A stretch of DNA of 64,000 nucleotides from Loxodes magnus. Its lineage: Eukaryota > Ciliophora > Karyorelictea > Loxodida > Loxodidae. The translations under genes and the position numbers were made by a program. The DNA is taken from positions 1 to 64,000 of the forward strand of contig CAMPDV010001193.1 in assembly GCA_946699065.1 (NCBI GenBank). The letters are read 5' to 3'. Shown piece by piece: positions 9,939 through 21,986 of the stretch (the stretch's first letter is position 1; each line of letters opens with the position of its first letter). The notes below the pieces were generated by a model. That model was not told the origin of the DNA and ran no database searches. It saw nothing but the letters and a program-made list of their open reading frames with translations.

Positions 9939-12900
9939 TATCTAATGATAAGTTTTCGTAGCAAGCACTAAAATATAAATAAGAATATCCAAAATGTTAG
10001 TTATAATGTCACAATTACGAATCTGTATTCGGTTTGTCAAGATATGCTTTGAGAAGTAATAAGTATTTAGAAAAGTGAAAAAGCAAAGTAAGAAAAGAAG
10101 GTAGAGTTTCAGTTTAAAGGAGTATGCTTTGAGAAGTAATAAGTATTTAGAAAAGTGAAGAAGTAAAGTAAGAAAAGAATATCTAATGATAAGTTTTCGT
10201 AGCAAGCACTAAAATATAAATAAGAATATCCAAAATGTTAGTTATAATGTCACAATTACGAATCTGTATTCGGTTTGTCAAGATATGCTTTGAGAAGTAA
10301 TAAGTATTTAGAAAAGTGAAAAAGCAAAGTAAGAAAAGAAGGCAGAGTTTCAGTTTAAAGGAGTATGCTTTGAGAAGTAATAAGTATTTAGAAAAGTGAA
10401 GAAGTAAAGTAAGAAAAGAATATCTAATGATAAGTTTTCGTAGCAAGAACTAAAATATAAATAAGAATATCCAAAATGTTAGTTATAATGTCACAATTAC
10501 GAATCTGTATTCGGTTTGTCAAGATATGCTTTGAGAAGTAATAAGTATTTAGAAAAGTGAAAAAGCAAAGTAAGAAAAGAAGGCAGAGTTTCAGTTTAAA
10601 GGAGTATGCTTTGAGAAGTAATAAGTATTTAGAAAAGTGAAGAAGTAAAGTAAGAAAAGAATATCTAATGATAAGTTTTCGTAGCAAGCACTAAAATATA
10701 AATAAGAATATCCAAAATGTTAGTTATAATGTCACAATTACGAATCTGTATTCGGTTTGTCAAGATATGCTTTGAGAAGTAATAAGTATTTAGAAAAGTG
10801 AAAAAGCAAAGTAAGAAAAGAAGGCAGAGTTTCAGTTTAAAGGAGTATGCTTTGAGAAGTAATAAGTATTTAGAAAAGTGAAGAAGTAAAGTAAGAAAAG
10901 AATATCTAATGATAAGTTTTCGTAGCAAGCACTAAAATATAAATAAGAATATCCAAAATGTTAGTTATAATGTCACAATTACGAATCTGTATTCGGTTTG
11001 TCAAGATATGCTTTGAGAAGTAATAAGTATTTAGAAAAGTGAAGAAGTAAAGTAAGAAAAGAAGGTAGAGTTTCAGTTTAAAGGAGTATGCTTTGAGAAG
11101 TAATAAGTATTTAGAAAAGTGAAGAAGTAAAGTAAGAAAAGAATATCTAATGATAAGTTTTCGTAGCAAGCACTAAAATATAAATAAGAATATCCAAAAT
11201 GTTAGTTATAATGTCACAATTACGAATCTGTATTCGGTTTGTCAAGATATGCTTTGAGAAGTAATAAGTATTTAGAAAAGTGAAAAAGCAAAGTAAGAAA
11301 AGAAGGCAGAGTTTCAGTTTAAAGGAGTATGCTTTGAGAAGTAATAAGTATTTAGAAAAGTGAAGAAGTAAAGTAAGAAAAGAATATCTAATGATAAGTT
11401 TTCGTAGCAAGCACTAAAATATAAATAAGAATATCCAAAATGTTAGTTATAATGTCACAATTACGAATCTGTATTCGGTTTGTCAAGATATGCTTTGAGA
11501 AGTAATAAGTATTTAGAAAAGTGAAGAAGTAAAGTAAGAAAAGAAGGTAGAGTTTCAGTTTAAAGGAGTATGCTTTGAGAAGTAATAAGTATTTAGAAAA
11601 GTGAAGAAGTAAAGTAAGAAAAGAATATCTAATGATAAGTTTTCGTAGCAAGCACTAAAATATAAATAAGAATATCCAAAATGTTAGTTATAATGTCACA
11701 ATTACGAATCTGTATTCGGTTTGTCAAGATATGCTTTGAGAAGTAATAAGTATTTAGAAAAGTGAAAAAGCAAAGTAAGAAAAGAAGGTAGAGTTTCAGT
11801 TTAAAGGAGTATGCTTTGAGAAGTAATAAGTATTTAGAAAAGTGAAGAAGTAAAGTAAGAAAAGAATATCTAATGATAAGTTTTCGTAGCAAGCACTAAA
11901 ATATAAATAAGAATATCCAAAATGTTAGTTATAATGTCACAATTACGAATCTGTATTCGGTTTGTCAAGATATGCTTTGAGAAGTAATAAGTATTTAGAA
12001 AAGTGAAAAAGCAAAGTAAGAAAAGAAGGCAGAGTTTCAGTTTAAAGGAGTATGCTTTGAGAAGTAATAAGTATTTAGAAAAGTGAAGAAGTAAAGTAAG
12101 AAAAGAATATCTAATGATAAGTTTTCGTAGCAAGCACTAAAATATAAATAAGAATATCCAAAATGTTAGTTATAATGTCACAATTACGAATCTGTATTCG
12201 GTTTGTCAAGATATGCTTTGAGAAGTAATAAGTATTTAGAAAAGTGAAGAAGTAAAGTAAGAAAAGAAGGTAGAGTTTCAGTTTAAAGGAGTATGCTTTG
12301 AGAAGTAATAAGTATTTAGAAAAGTGAAGAAGTAAAGTAAGAAAAGAATATCTAATGATAAGTTTTCGTAGCAAGCACTAAAATATAAATAAGAATATCC
12401 AAAATGTTAGTTATAATGTCACAATTACGAATCTGTATTCGGTTTGTCAAGATATGCTTTGAGAAGTAATAAGTATTTAGAAAAGTGAAAAAGCAAAGTA
12501 AGAAAAGAAGGTAGAGTTTCAGTTTAAAGGAGTATGCTTTGAGAAGTAATAAGTATTTAGAAAAGTGAAGAAGTAAAGTAAGAAAAGAATATCTAATGAT
12601 AAGTTTTCGTAGCAAGCACTAAAATATAAATAAGAATATCCAAAATGTTAGTTATAATGTCACAATTACGAATCTGTATTCGGTTTGTCAAGATATGCTT
12701 TGAGAAGTAATAAGTATTTAGAAAAGTGAAAAAGCAAAGTAAGAAAAGAAGGTAGAGTTTCAGTTTAAAGGAGTATGCTTTGAGAAGTAATAAGTATTTA
12801 GAAAAGTGAAGAAGTAAAGTAAGAAAAGAATATCTAATGATAAGTTTTCGTAGCAAGCACTAAAATATAAATAAGAATATCCAAAATGTTAGTTATAATG

Positions 12901-15900
12901 TCACAATTACGAATCTGTATTCGGTTTGTCAAGATATGCTTTGAGAAGTAATAAGTATTTAGAAAAGTGAAAAAGCAAAGTAAGAAAAGAAGGTAGAGTT
13001 TCAGTTTAAAGGAGTATGCTTTGAGAAGTAATAAGTATTTAGAAAAGTGAAGAAGTAAAGTAAGAAAAGAATATCTAATGATAAGTTTTCGTAGCAAGCA
13101 CTAAAATATAAGTTAGAATATCCAAAATGTTAGTTATAATGTCACAATTACGAATCTGTATTCGGTTTGTCAAGATATGCTTTGAGAAGTAATAAGTATT
13201 TAGAAAAGTGAAAAAGCAAAGTAAGAAAAGAAGGTAGAGTTTCAGTTTAAAGGAGTATGCTTTGAGAAGTAATAAGTATTTAGAAAAGTGAAGAAGTAAA
13301 GTAAGAAAAGAATATCTAATGATAAGTTTTCGTAGCAAGCACTAAAATATAAATAAGAATATCCAAAATGTTAGTTATAATGTCACAATTACGAATCTGT
13401 ATTCGGTTTGTCAAGATATGCTTTGAGAAGTAATAAGTATTTAGAAAAGTGAAGAAGTAAAGTAAGAAAAGAAGGTAGAGTTTCAGTTTAAAGGAGTATG
13501 CTTTGAGAAGTAATAAGTATTTAGAAAAGTGAAGAAGTAAAGTAAGAAAAGAATATCTAATGATAAGTTTTCGTAGCAAGCACTAAAATATAAATAAGAA
13601 TATCCAAAATGTTAGTTATAATGTCACAATTACGAATCTGTATTCGGTTTGTCAAGATATGCTTTGAGAAGTAATAAGTATTTAGAAAAGTGAAAAAGCA
13701 AAGTAAGAAAAGAAGGTAGAGTTTCAGTTTAAAGGAGTATGCTTTGAGAAGTAATAAGTATTTAGAAAAGTGAAGAAGTAAAGTAAGAAAAGAATATCTA
13801 ATGATAAGTTTTCGTAGCAAGCACTAAAATATAAATAAGAATATCCAAAATGTTAGTTATAATGTCACAATTACGAATCTGTATTCGGTTTGTCAAGATA
13901 TGCTTTGAGAAGTAATAAGTATTTAGAAAAGTGAAAAAGCAAAGTAAGAAAAGAAGGTAGAGTTTCAGTTTAAAGGAGTATGCTTTGAGAAGTAATAAGT
14001 ATTTAGAAAAGTGAAGAAGTAAAGTAAGAAAAGAATATCTAATGATAAGTTTTCGTAGCAAGCACTAAAATATAAATAAGAATATCCAAAATGTTAGTTA
14101 TAATGTCACAATTACGAATCTGTATTCGGTTTGTCAAGATATGCTTTGAGAAGTAATAAGTATTTAGAAAAGTGAAAAAGCAAAGTAAGAAAAGAAGGTA
14201 GAGTTTCAGTTTAAAGGAGTATGCTTTGAGAAGTAATAAGTATTTAGAAAAGTGAAGAAGTAAAGTAAGAAAAGAATATCTAATGATAAGTTTTCGTAGC
14301 AAGCACTAAAATATAAGTTAGAATATCCAAAATGTTAGTTATAATGTCACAATTACGAATCTGTATTCGGTTTGTCAAGATATGCTTTGAGAAGTAATAA
14401 GTATTTAGAAAAGTGAAAAAGCAAAGTAAGAAAAGAAGGTAGAGTTTCAGTTTAAAGGAGTATGCTTTGAGAAGTAATAAGTATTTAGAAAAGTGAAGAA
14501 GTAAAGTAAGAAAAGAATATCTAATGATAAGTTTTCGTAGCAAGCACTAAAATATAAATAAGAATATCCAAAATGTTAGTTATAATGTCACAATTACGAA
14601 TCTGTATTCGGTTTGTCAAGATATGCTTTGAGAAGTAATAAGTATTTAGAAAAGTGAAGAAGTAAAGTAAGAAAAGAAGGTAGAGTTTCAGTTTAAAGGA
14701 GTATGCTTTGAGAAGTAATAAGTATTTAGAAAAGTGAAGAAGTAAAGTAAGAAAAGAATATCTAATGATAAGTTTTCGTAGCAAGCACTAAAATATAAAT
14801 AAGAATATCCAAAATGTTAGTTATAATGTCACAATTACGAATCTGTATTCGGTTTGTCAAGATATGCTTTGAGAAGTAATAAGTATTTAGAAAAGTGAAA
14901 AAGCAAAGTAAGAAAAGAAGGTAGAGTTTCAGTTTAAAGGAGTATGCTTTGAGAAGTAATAAGTATTTAGAAAAGTGAAGAAGTAAAGTAAGAAAAGAAT
15001 ATCTAATGATAAGTTTTCGTAGCAAGCACTAAAATATAAATAAGAATATCCAAAATGTTAGTTATAATGTCACAATTACGAATCTGTATTCGGTTTGTCA
15101 AGATATGCTTTGAGAAGTAATAAGTATTTAGAAAAGTGAAAAAGCAAAGTAAGAAAAGAAGGCAGAGTTTCAGTTTAAAGGAGTATGCTTTGAGAAGTAA
15201 TAAGTATTTAGAAAAGTGAAGAAGTAAAGTAAGAAAAGAATATCTAATGATAAGTTTTCGTAGCAAGCACTAAAATATAAATAAGAATATCCAAAATGTT
15301 AGTTATAATGTCACAATTACGAATCTGTATTCGGTTTGTCAAGATATGCTTTGAGAAGTAATAAGTATTTAGAAAAGTGAAGAAGTAAAGTAAGAAAAGA
15401 AGGTAGAGTTTCAGTTTAAAGGAGTATGCTTTGAGAAGTAATAAGTATTTAGAAAAGTGAAGAAGTAAAGTAAGAAAAGAATATCTAATGATAAGTTTTC
15501 GTAGCAAGCACTAAAATATAAATAAGAATATCCAAAATGTTAGTTATAATGTCACAATTACGAATCTGTATTCGGTTTGTCAAGATATGCTTTGAGAAGT
15601 AATAAGTATTTAGACAAGTGAAGAAGTAAAGTAAGAAAAGAAGGTAGAGTTTCAGTTTAAAGGAGTATGCTTTGAGAAGTAATAAGTATTTAGAAAAGTG
15701 AAGAAGTAAAGTAAGAAAAGAATATCTAATGATAAGTTTTCGTAGCAAGCACTAAAATATAAATAAGAATATCCAAAATGTTAGTTATAATGTCACAATT
15801 ACGAATCTGTATTCGGTTTGTCAAGATATGCTTTGAGAAGTAATAAGTATTTAGAAAAGTGAAAAAGCAAAGTAAGAAAAGAAGGTAGAGTTTCAGTTTA

Positions 15901-16445
15901 AAGGAGTATGCTTTGAGAAGTAATAAGTATTTAGAAAAGTGAAGAAGTAAAGTAAGAAAAGAATATCTAATGATAAGTTTTCGTAGCAAGCACTAAAATA
16001 TAAATAAGAATATCCAAAATGTTAGTTATAATGTCACAATTACGAATCTGTATTCGGTTTGTCAAGATATGCTTTGAGAAGTAATAAGTATTTAGAAAAG
16101 TGAAAAAGCAAAGTAAGAAAAGAAGGCAGAGTTTCAGTTTAAAGGAGTATGCTTTGAGAAGTAATAAGTATTTAGAAAAGTGAAGAAGTAAAGTAAGAAA
16201 AGAATATCTAATGATAAGTTTTCGTAGCAAGCACTAAAATATAAATAAGAATATCCAAAATGTTAGTTATAATGTCACAATTACGAATCTGTATTCGGTT
16301 TGTCAAGATATGCTTTGAGAAGTAATAAGTATTTAGAAAAGTGAAGAAGTAAAGTAAGAAAAGAAGGTAGAGTTTCAGTTTAAAGGAGTATGCTTTGAGA
16401 AGTAATAAGTATTTAGAAAAGTGAAGAAGTAAAGTAAGAAAAGAA
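9939..16445 (+). repeat. Run of 27 consecutive 241-bp units
   Basis: L linkers begin every 241 bp without exception from 9939, giving 6507 bp, exactly 27 units. Using core type and short linker as markers, units fall into three classes: core a with ggtag, core b with ggtag, and core b with ggcag. The classes are not random. A three-unit order (a/ggtag, b/ggtag, b/ggcag) occurs at 11385, 14518 and 15482, and a five-unit order repeats at 12108 and 13313. The unit at 15482 carries core c (tagacaag near 15613), otherwise absent here. Confidence 0.94.
12108..14517 (+). repeat. Second-order repeat of 1205 bp, two copies
   Basis: Copies 12108-13312 and 13313-14517 each contain five 241-bp units in the order core a/ggtag, then four core b/ggtag. 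The fifth unit of each copy (L at 13072 and 14277) carries the double change giving gttag at 13112 and 14317. That shared rare marker in the same place supports duplication of a five-unit block. Confidence 0.88.
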
Positions 16446-16632
16446 TATCTAATGATAAGTTTTCGTAGCAAGCACTAAAATATAAATAAGAATATCCAAA
16501 ATGTTAGTTATAATGTCACAATTACGAATCTCTAATGATAAGTTTTCGTAGCAAGCACTAAAATATAAATAAGAATATCCAAAATGTTAGTTATAATGTC
16601 ACAATTACGAATCTGTATTCGGTTTGTCAAGA
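16446..16632 (+). repeat. Aberrant L-to-L junction between subarrays A and B
   Basis: An L linker starts at 16446 and stops after 85 bases (ends acgaatc, 16530). It is joined directly to a second L linker lacking its first two bases (tctaatga, from 16531), which then runs to its normal end near 16632. The core that should follow the first L is missing. The two parents share only about one base at the join. This is the only L-to-L fusion in the window. Variants typical of subarray B first appear just downstream (gagaaataat near 16966). Confidence 0.9.
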
Positions 16633-17411
16633 TATGCTTTGAGAAGTAATAAGTATTTAGAAAAGTGAAAAAGCAAAGTAAGAAAAGAAGGTAGAGTTTC
16701 AGTTTAAAGGAGTATGCTTTGAGAAGTAATAAGTATTTAGAAAAGTGAAAAAGCAAAGTAAGAAAAGAAGGCAGAGTTTCAGTTTAAAGGAGTATGCTTT
16801 GAGAAGTAATAAGTATTTAGAAAAGTGAAGAAGTAAAGTAAGAAAAGAATATCTAATGATAAGTTTTCGTAGCAAGCACTAAAATATAAATAAGAATATC
16901 CAAAATGTTAGTTATAATGTCACAATTACGAATCTGTATTCGGTTTGTCAAGATATGCTTTGAGAAATAATAAGTATTTAGAAAAGTGAAAAAGCAAAGT
17001 AAGAAAAGAAGGTAGAGTTTCAGTTTAAAGGAGTATGCTTTGAGAAGTAATAAGTATTTAGAAAAGTGAAGAAGTAAAGTAAGAAAAGAATATCTAATGA
17101 TAAGTTTTCGTAGCAAGCACTAAAATATAAATAAGAATATCCAAAATGTTAGTTATAATGTCACAATTACGAATCTGTATTCGGTTTGTCAAGATATGCT
17201 TTGAGAAGTAATAAGTATTTAGAAAAGTGAAAAAGCAAAGTAAGAAAAGAAGGTAGAGTTTCAGTTTAAAGGAGTATGCTTTGAGAAGTAATAAGTATTT
17301 AGAAAAGTGAAAAAGCAAAGTAAGAAAAGAAGGCAGAGTTTCAGTTTAAAGGAGTATGCTTTGAGAAGTAATAAGTATTTAGAAAAGTGAAGAAGTAAAG
17401 TAAGAAAAGAA
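16531..17411 (+). repeat. 321/241/321-bp block after the junction
   Basis: L positions (first one virtual) are 16529, 16850 and 17091, the next being 17412. The 321-bp units here are L, core b/ggtag, core b/ggcag, core a, a different composition from the 321-bp units of subarray A. The 16850 and 17412 units have core f after L. Confidence 0.88.
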
Positions 17412-20400
17412 TATCTAATGATAAGTTTTCGTAGCAAGCACTAAAATATAAATAAGAATATCCAAAATGTTAGTTATAATGTCACAATTACGATCTGTAT
17501 TCGGTTTGTCAAGATATGCTTTGAGAAATAATAAGTATTTAGAAAAGTGAAAAAGCAAAGTAAGAAAAGAAGGTAGAGTTTCAGTTTAAAGGAGTATGCT
17601 TTGAGAAGTAATAAGTATTTAGAAAAGTGAAGAAGTAAAGTAAGAAAAGAATATCTAATGATAAGTTTTCGTAGCAAGCACTAAAATATAAATAAGAATA
17701 TCCAAAATGTTAGTTATAATGTCACAATTACGAATCTGTATTCGGTTTGTCAAGATATGCTTTGAGAAGTAATAAGTATTTAGAAAAGTGAAAAAGCAAA
17801 GTAAGAAAAGAAGGTAGAGTTTCAGTTTAAAGGAGTATGCTTTGAGAAGTAATAAGTATTTAGAAAAGTGAAGAAGTAAAGTAAGAAAAGAATATCTAAT
17901 GATAAGTTTTCGTAGCAAGCACTAAAATATAAATAAGAATATCCAAAATGTTAGTTATAATGTCACAATTACGAATCTGTATTCGGTTTGTCAAGATATG
18001 CTTTGAGAAGTAATAAGTATTTAGAAAAGTGAAAAAGCAAAGTAAGAAAAGAAGGTAGAGTTTCAGTTTAAAGGAGTATGCTTTGAGAAGTAATAAGTAT
18101 TTAGAAAAGTGAAGAAGTAAAGTAAGAAAAGAATATCTAATGATAAGTTTTCGTAGCAAGCACTAAAATATAAATAAGAATATCCAAAATGTTAGTTATA
18201 ATGTCACAATACGAATCTGTATTCGGTTGTCAAGATATGCTTTGAGAAGTAATAAGTATTTAGAAAAGTGAAAAAGCAAAGTAAGAAAAGAAGGCAGAGT
18301 TTCAGTTTAAAGGAGTATGCTTTGAGAAGTAATAAGTATTTAGAAAAGTGAAGAAGTAAAGTAAGAAAAGAATATCTAATGATAAGTTTTCGTAGCAAGC
18401 ACTAAAATATAAATAAGAATATCCAAAATGTTAGTTATAATGTCACAATTACGAATCTGTATTCGGTTTGTCAAGATATGCTTTGAGAAGTAATAAGTAT
18501 TTAGAAAAGTGAAAAAGCAAAGTAAGAAAAGAAGGTAGAGTTTCAGTTTAAAGGAGTATGCTTTGAGAAGTAATAAGTATTTAGAAAAGTGAAGAAGTAA
18601 AGTAAGAAAAGAATATCTAATGATAAGTTTTCGTAGCAAGCACTAAAAATATAAATAAGAATATCCAAAATGTTAGTTATAATGTCACAATTACGAATCT
18701 GTATTCGGTTTGTCAAGATATGCTTTGAGAAGTAATAAGTATTTAGAAAAGTGAAAAAGCAAAGTAAGAAAAGAAGGCAGAGTTTCAGTTTAAAGGAGTA
18801 TGCTTTGAGAAGTAATAAGTATTTAGAAAAGTGAAGAAGTAAAGTAAGAAAAGAATATCTAATGATAAGTTTTCGTAGCAAGCACTAAAATATAAATAAG
18901 AATATCCAAAATGTTAGTTATAATGTCACAATTACGAATCTGTATTCGGTTTGTCAAGATATGCTTTGAGAAGTAATAAGTATTTAGAAAAGTGAAAAAG
19001 CAAAGTAAGAAAAGAAGGCAGAGTTTCAGTTTAAAGGAGTATGCTTTGAGAAGTAATAAGTATTTAGAAAAGTGAAGAAGTAAAGTAAGAAAAGAATATC
19101 TAATGATAAGTTTTCGTAGCAAGCACTAAAATATAAATAAGAATATCCAAATGTTAGTTATAATGTCACAATTACGAATCTGTATTCGGTTTGTCAAGAT
19201 ATGCTTTGAGAAGTAATAAGTATTTAGAAAAGTGAAAAAGCAAAGTAAGAAAAGAAGGCAGAGTTTCAGTTTAAAGGAGTATGCTTTGAGAAGTAATAAG
19301 TATTTAGAAAAGTGAAGAAGTAAAGTAAGAAAAGAATATCTAATGATAAGTTTTCGTAGCAAGCACTAAAATATAAATAAGAATATCCAAAATGTTAGTT
19401 ATAATGTCACAATTACGAATCTGTATTCGGTTTGTCAAGATATGCTTTGAGAAGTAATAAGTATTTAGAAAAGTGAAAAAGCAAAGTAAGAAAAGAAGGC
19501 AGAGTTTCAGTTTAAAGGAGTATGCTTTGAGAAGTAATAAGTATTTAGAAAAGTGAAGAAGTAAAGTAAGAAAAGAATATCTAATGATAAGTTTTCGTAG
19601 CAAGCACTAAAATATAAATAAGAATATCCAAAATGTTAGTTATAATGTCACAATTACGAATCTGTATTCGGTTTGTCAAGATATGCTTTGAGAAGTAATA
19701 AGTATTTAGAAAAGTGAAAAAGCAAAGTAAGAAAAGAAGGTAGAGTTTCAGTTTAAAGGAGTATGCTTTGAGAAGTAATAAGTATTTAGAAAAGTGAAGA
19801 AGTAAAGTAAGAAAAGAATATCTAATGATAAGTTTTCGTAGCGAAGCACTAAAATATAAATAAGAATATCCAAAATGTTAGTTATAATGTCACAATTACG
19901 AATCTGTATTCGGTTTGTCAAGATATGCTTTGAGAAGTAATAAGTATTTAGAAAAGTGAAAAAGCAAAGTAAGAAAAGAAGGTAGAGTTTCAGTTTAAAG
20001 GAGTATGCTTTGAGAAGTAATAAGTATTTAGAAAAGTGAAGAAGTAAAGTAAGAAAAGAATATCTAATGATAAGTTTTCGTAGCAAGCACTAAAATATAA
20101 ATAAGAATATCCAAAATGTTAGTTATAATGTCACAATTACGAATCTGTATTCGGTTTGTCAAGATATGCCTTTGAGAAGTAATAAGTATTTAGAAAAGTG
20201 AAAAAGCAAAGTAAGAAAAGAAGGCAGAGTTTCAGTTTAAAGGAGTATGCTTTGAGAAGTAATAAGTATTTAGAAAAGTGAAGAAGTAAAGTAAGAAAAG
20301 AATATCTAATGAAAAGTTTTCGTAGCAAGCACTAAAATATAAATAAGAATATCCAAAATGTTAGTTATAATGTCACAATTACGAATCTGTATTCGGTTTG

Positions 20401-21986
20401 TCAAGATATGCTTTGAGAAGTAATAAGTATTTAGAAAAGTGAAAAAGCAAAGTAAGAAAGAAGGTAGAGTTTCAGTTTAAAGGAGTATGCTTTGAGAAGT
20501 AATAAGTATTTAGAAAAGTGAAGAAGTAAAGTAAGAAAAGAATATCTAATGATAAGTTTTCGTAGCAAGCACTAAAATATAAATAAGAATATCCAAAATG
20601 TTAGTTATAATGTCACAATTACGAATCTGTATTCGGTTTGTCAAGATATGCTTTGAGAAGTAATAAGTATTTAGAAAAGTGAAAAAGCAAAGTAAGAAAA
20701 GAAGGCAGAGTTTCAGTTTAAAGGAGTATGCTTTGAGAAGTAATAAGTATTTAGAAAAGTGAAGAAGTAAAGTAAGAAAAGATATCTAATGATAAGTTTT
20801 CGTAGCAAGCACTAAAATATAAATAAGAATATCCAAAATGTTAGTTATAATGTCACAATTACGAATCTGTATTCGGTTTGTCAAGATATGCTTTGAGAAG
20901 TAATAAGTATTTAGAAAAGTGAAAAAGCAAAGTAAGAAAAGAAGGTAGAGTTTCAGTTTAAAGGAGTATGCTTTGAGAAGTAATAAGTATTTAGAAAAGT
21001 GAAGAAGTAAAGTAAGAAAGAATATCTAATGATAAGTTTTCGTAGCAAGCACTAAAATATAAATAAGAATATCCAAAATGTTAGTTATAATGTCACAATT
21101 ACGAATCTGTATTCGGTTTGTCAAGATATGCTTTGAGAAGTAATAAGTATTTAGAAAAGTGAAAAAGCAAAGTAAGAAAAGAAGGCAGAGTTTCAGTTTA
21201 AAGGAGTATGCTTTGAGAAGTAATAAGTATTTAGAAAAGTGAAGAAGTAAAGTAAGAAAAGAATATCTAATGATAAGTTTTCGTAGCAAGCACTAAAATA
21301 TAAATAAGAATATCCAAAATGTTAGTTATAATGTCACAATTACGAATCTGTATTCGGTTTGTCAAGATATGCTTTGAGAAGTAATAAGTATTTAGAAAAG
21401 TGAAAAAGCAAAGTAAGAAAAGAAGGCAGAGTTTCAGTTTAAAGGAGTATGCTTTGAGAAGTAATAAGTATTTAGAAAAGTGAAGAAGTAAAGTAAGAAA
21501 AGAATATCTAATGATAAGTTTTCGTAGCAAGCACTAAAATATAAATAAGAATATCCAAAATGTTAGTTATAATGTCACAATTACGAATCTGTATTCGGTT
21601 TGTCAAGATATGCTTTGAGAAGTAATAAGTATTTAGAAAAGTGAAAAAGCAAAGTAAGAAAAGAAGGCAGAGTTTCAGTTTAAAGGAGTATGCTTTGAGA
21701 AGTAATAAGTATTTAGAAAAGTGAAGAAGTAAAGTAAGAAAAGAATATCTAATGATAAGTTTTCGTAGCAAGCACTAAAATATAAATAAGAATATCCAAA
21801 ATGTTAGTTATAATGTCACAATTACGAATCTGTATTCGGTTTGTCAAGATATGCTTTGAGAAGTAATAAGTATTTAGAAAAGTGAAAAAGCAAAGTAAGA
21901 AAAGAAGGCAGAGTTTCAGTTTAAAGGAGTATGCTTTGAGAAGTAATAAGTATTTAGAAAAGTGAAGAAGTAAAGTAAGAAAAGAA
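17412..21986 (+). repeat. Run of 19 nominal 241-bp units with scattered indels
   Basis: L starts include 17412, 17652, 17893, 18134, 18373, 18614, 18856, 19097, 19337, 19578, 19819, 20061, 20303, 20543, 20783, 21023, 21264, 21505 and 21746. Spacings vary from 239 to 242 because of single-base gains or losses, many in A, T or G runs. Composition is otherwise as in subarray A. Confidence 0.9.

Larger units (their letters stand above)
1..16530 (+). repeat. Subarray A: homogeneous 241-bp higher-order repeat domain
   Basis: This domain has about 62 complete L linkers. L-to-L distances are exactly 241, 321 or 401 bp with no net single-base indels. The dominant 241-bp unit is L linker, core b, short linker (ggtag or ggcag), core a. 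Copies differ mainly at a few diagnostic sites: ggtag or ggcag in the short linker, core b or core a after L, and tagacaag (core c). Such uniformity suggests recent amplification or efficient homogenisation by unequal crossover or conversion. The domain ends at an abnormal L-to-L junction at 16530/16531, after which variants not seen upstream (gagaaataat, gatag, gaagaagcaaag) appear. Confidence 0.93.
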
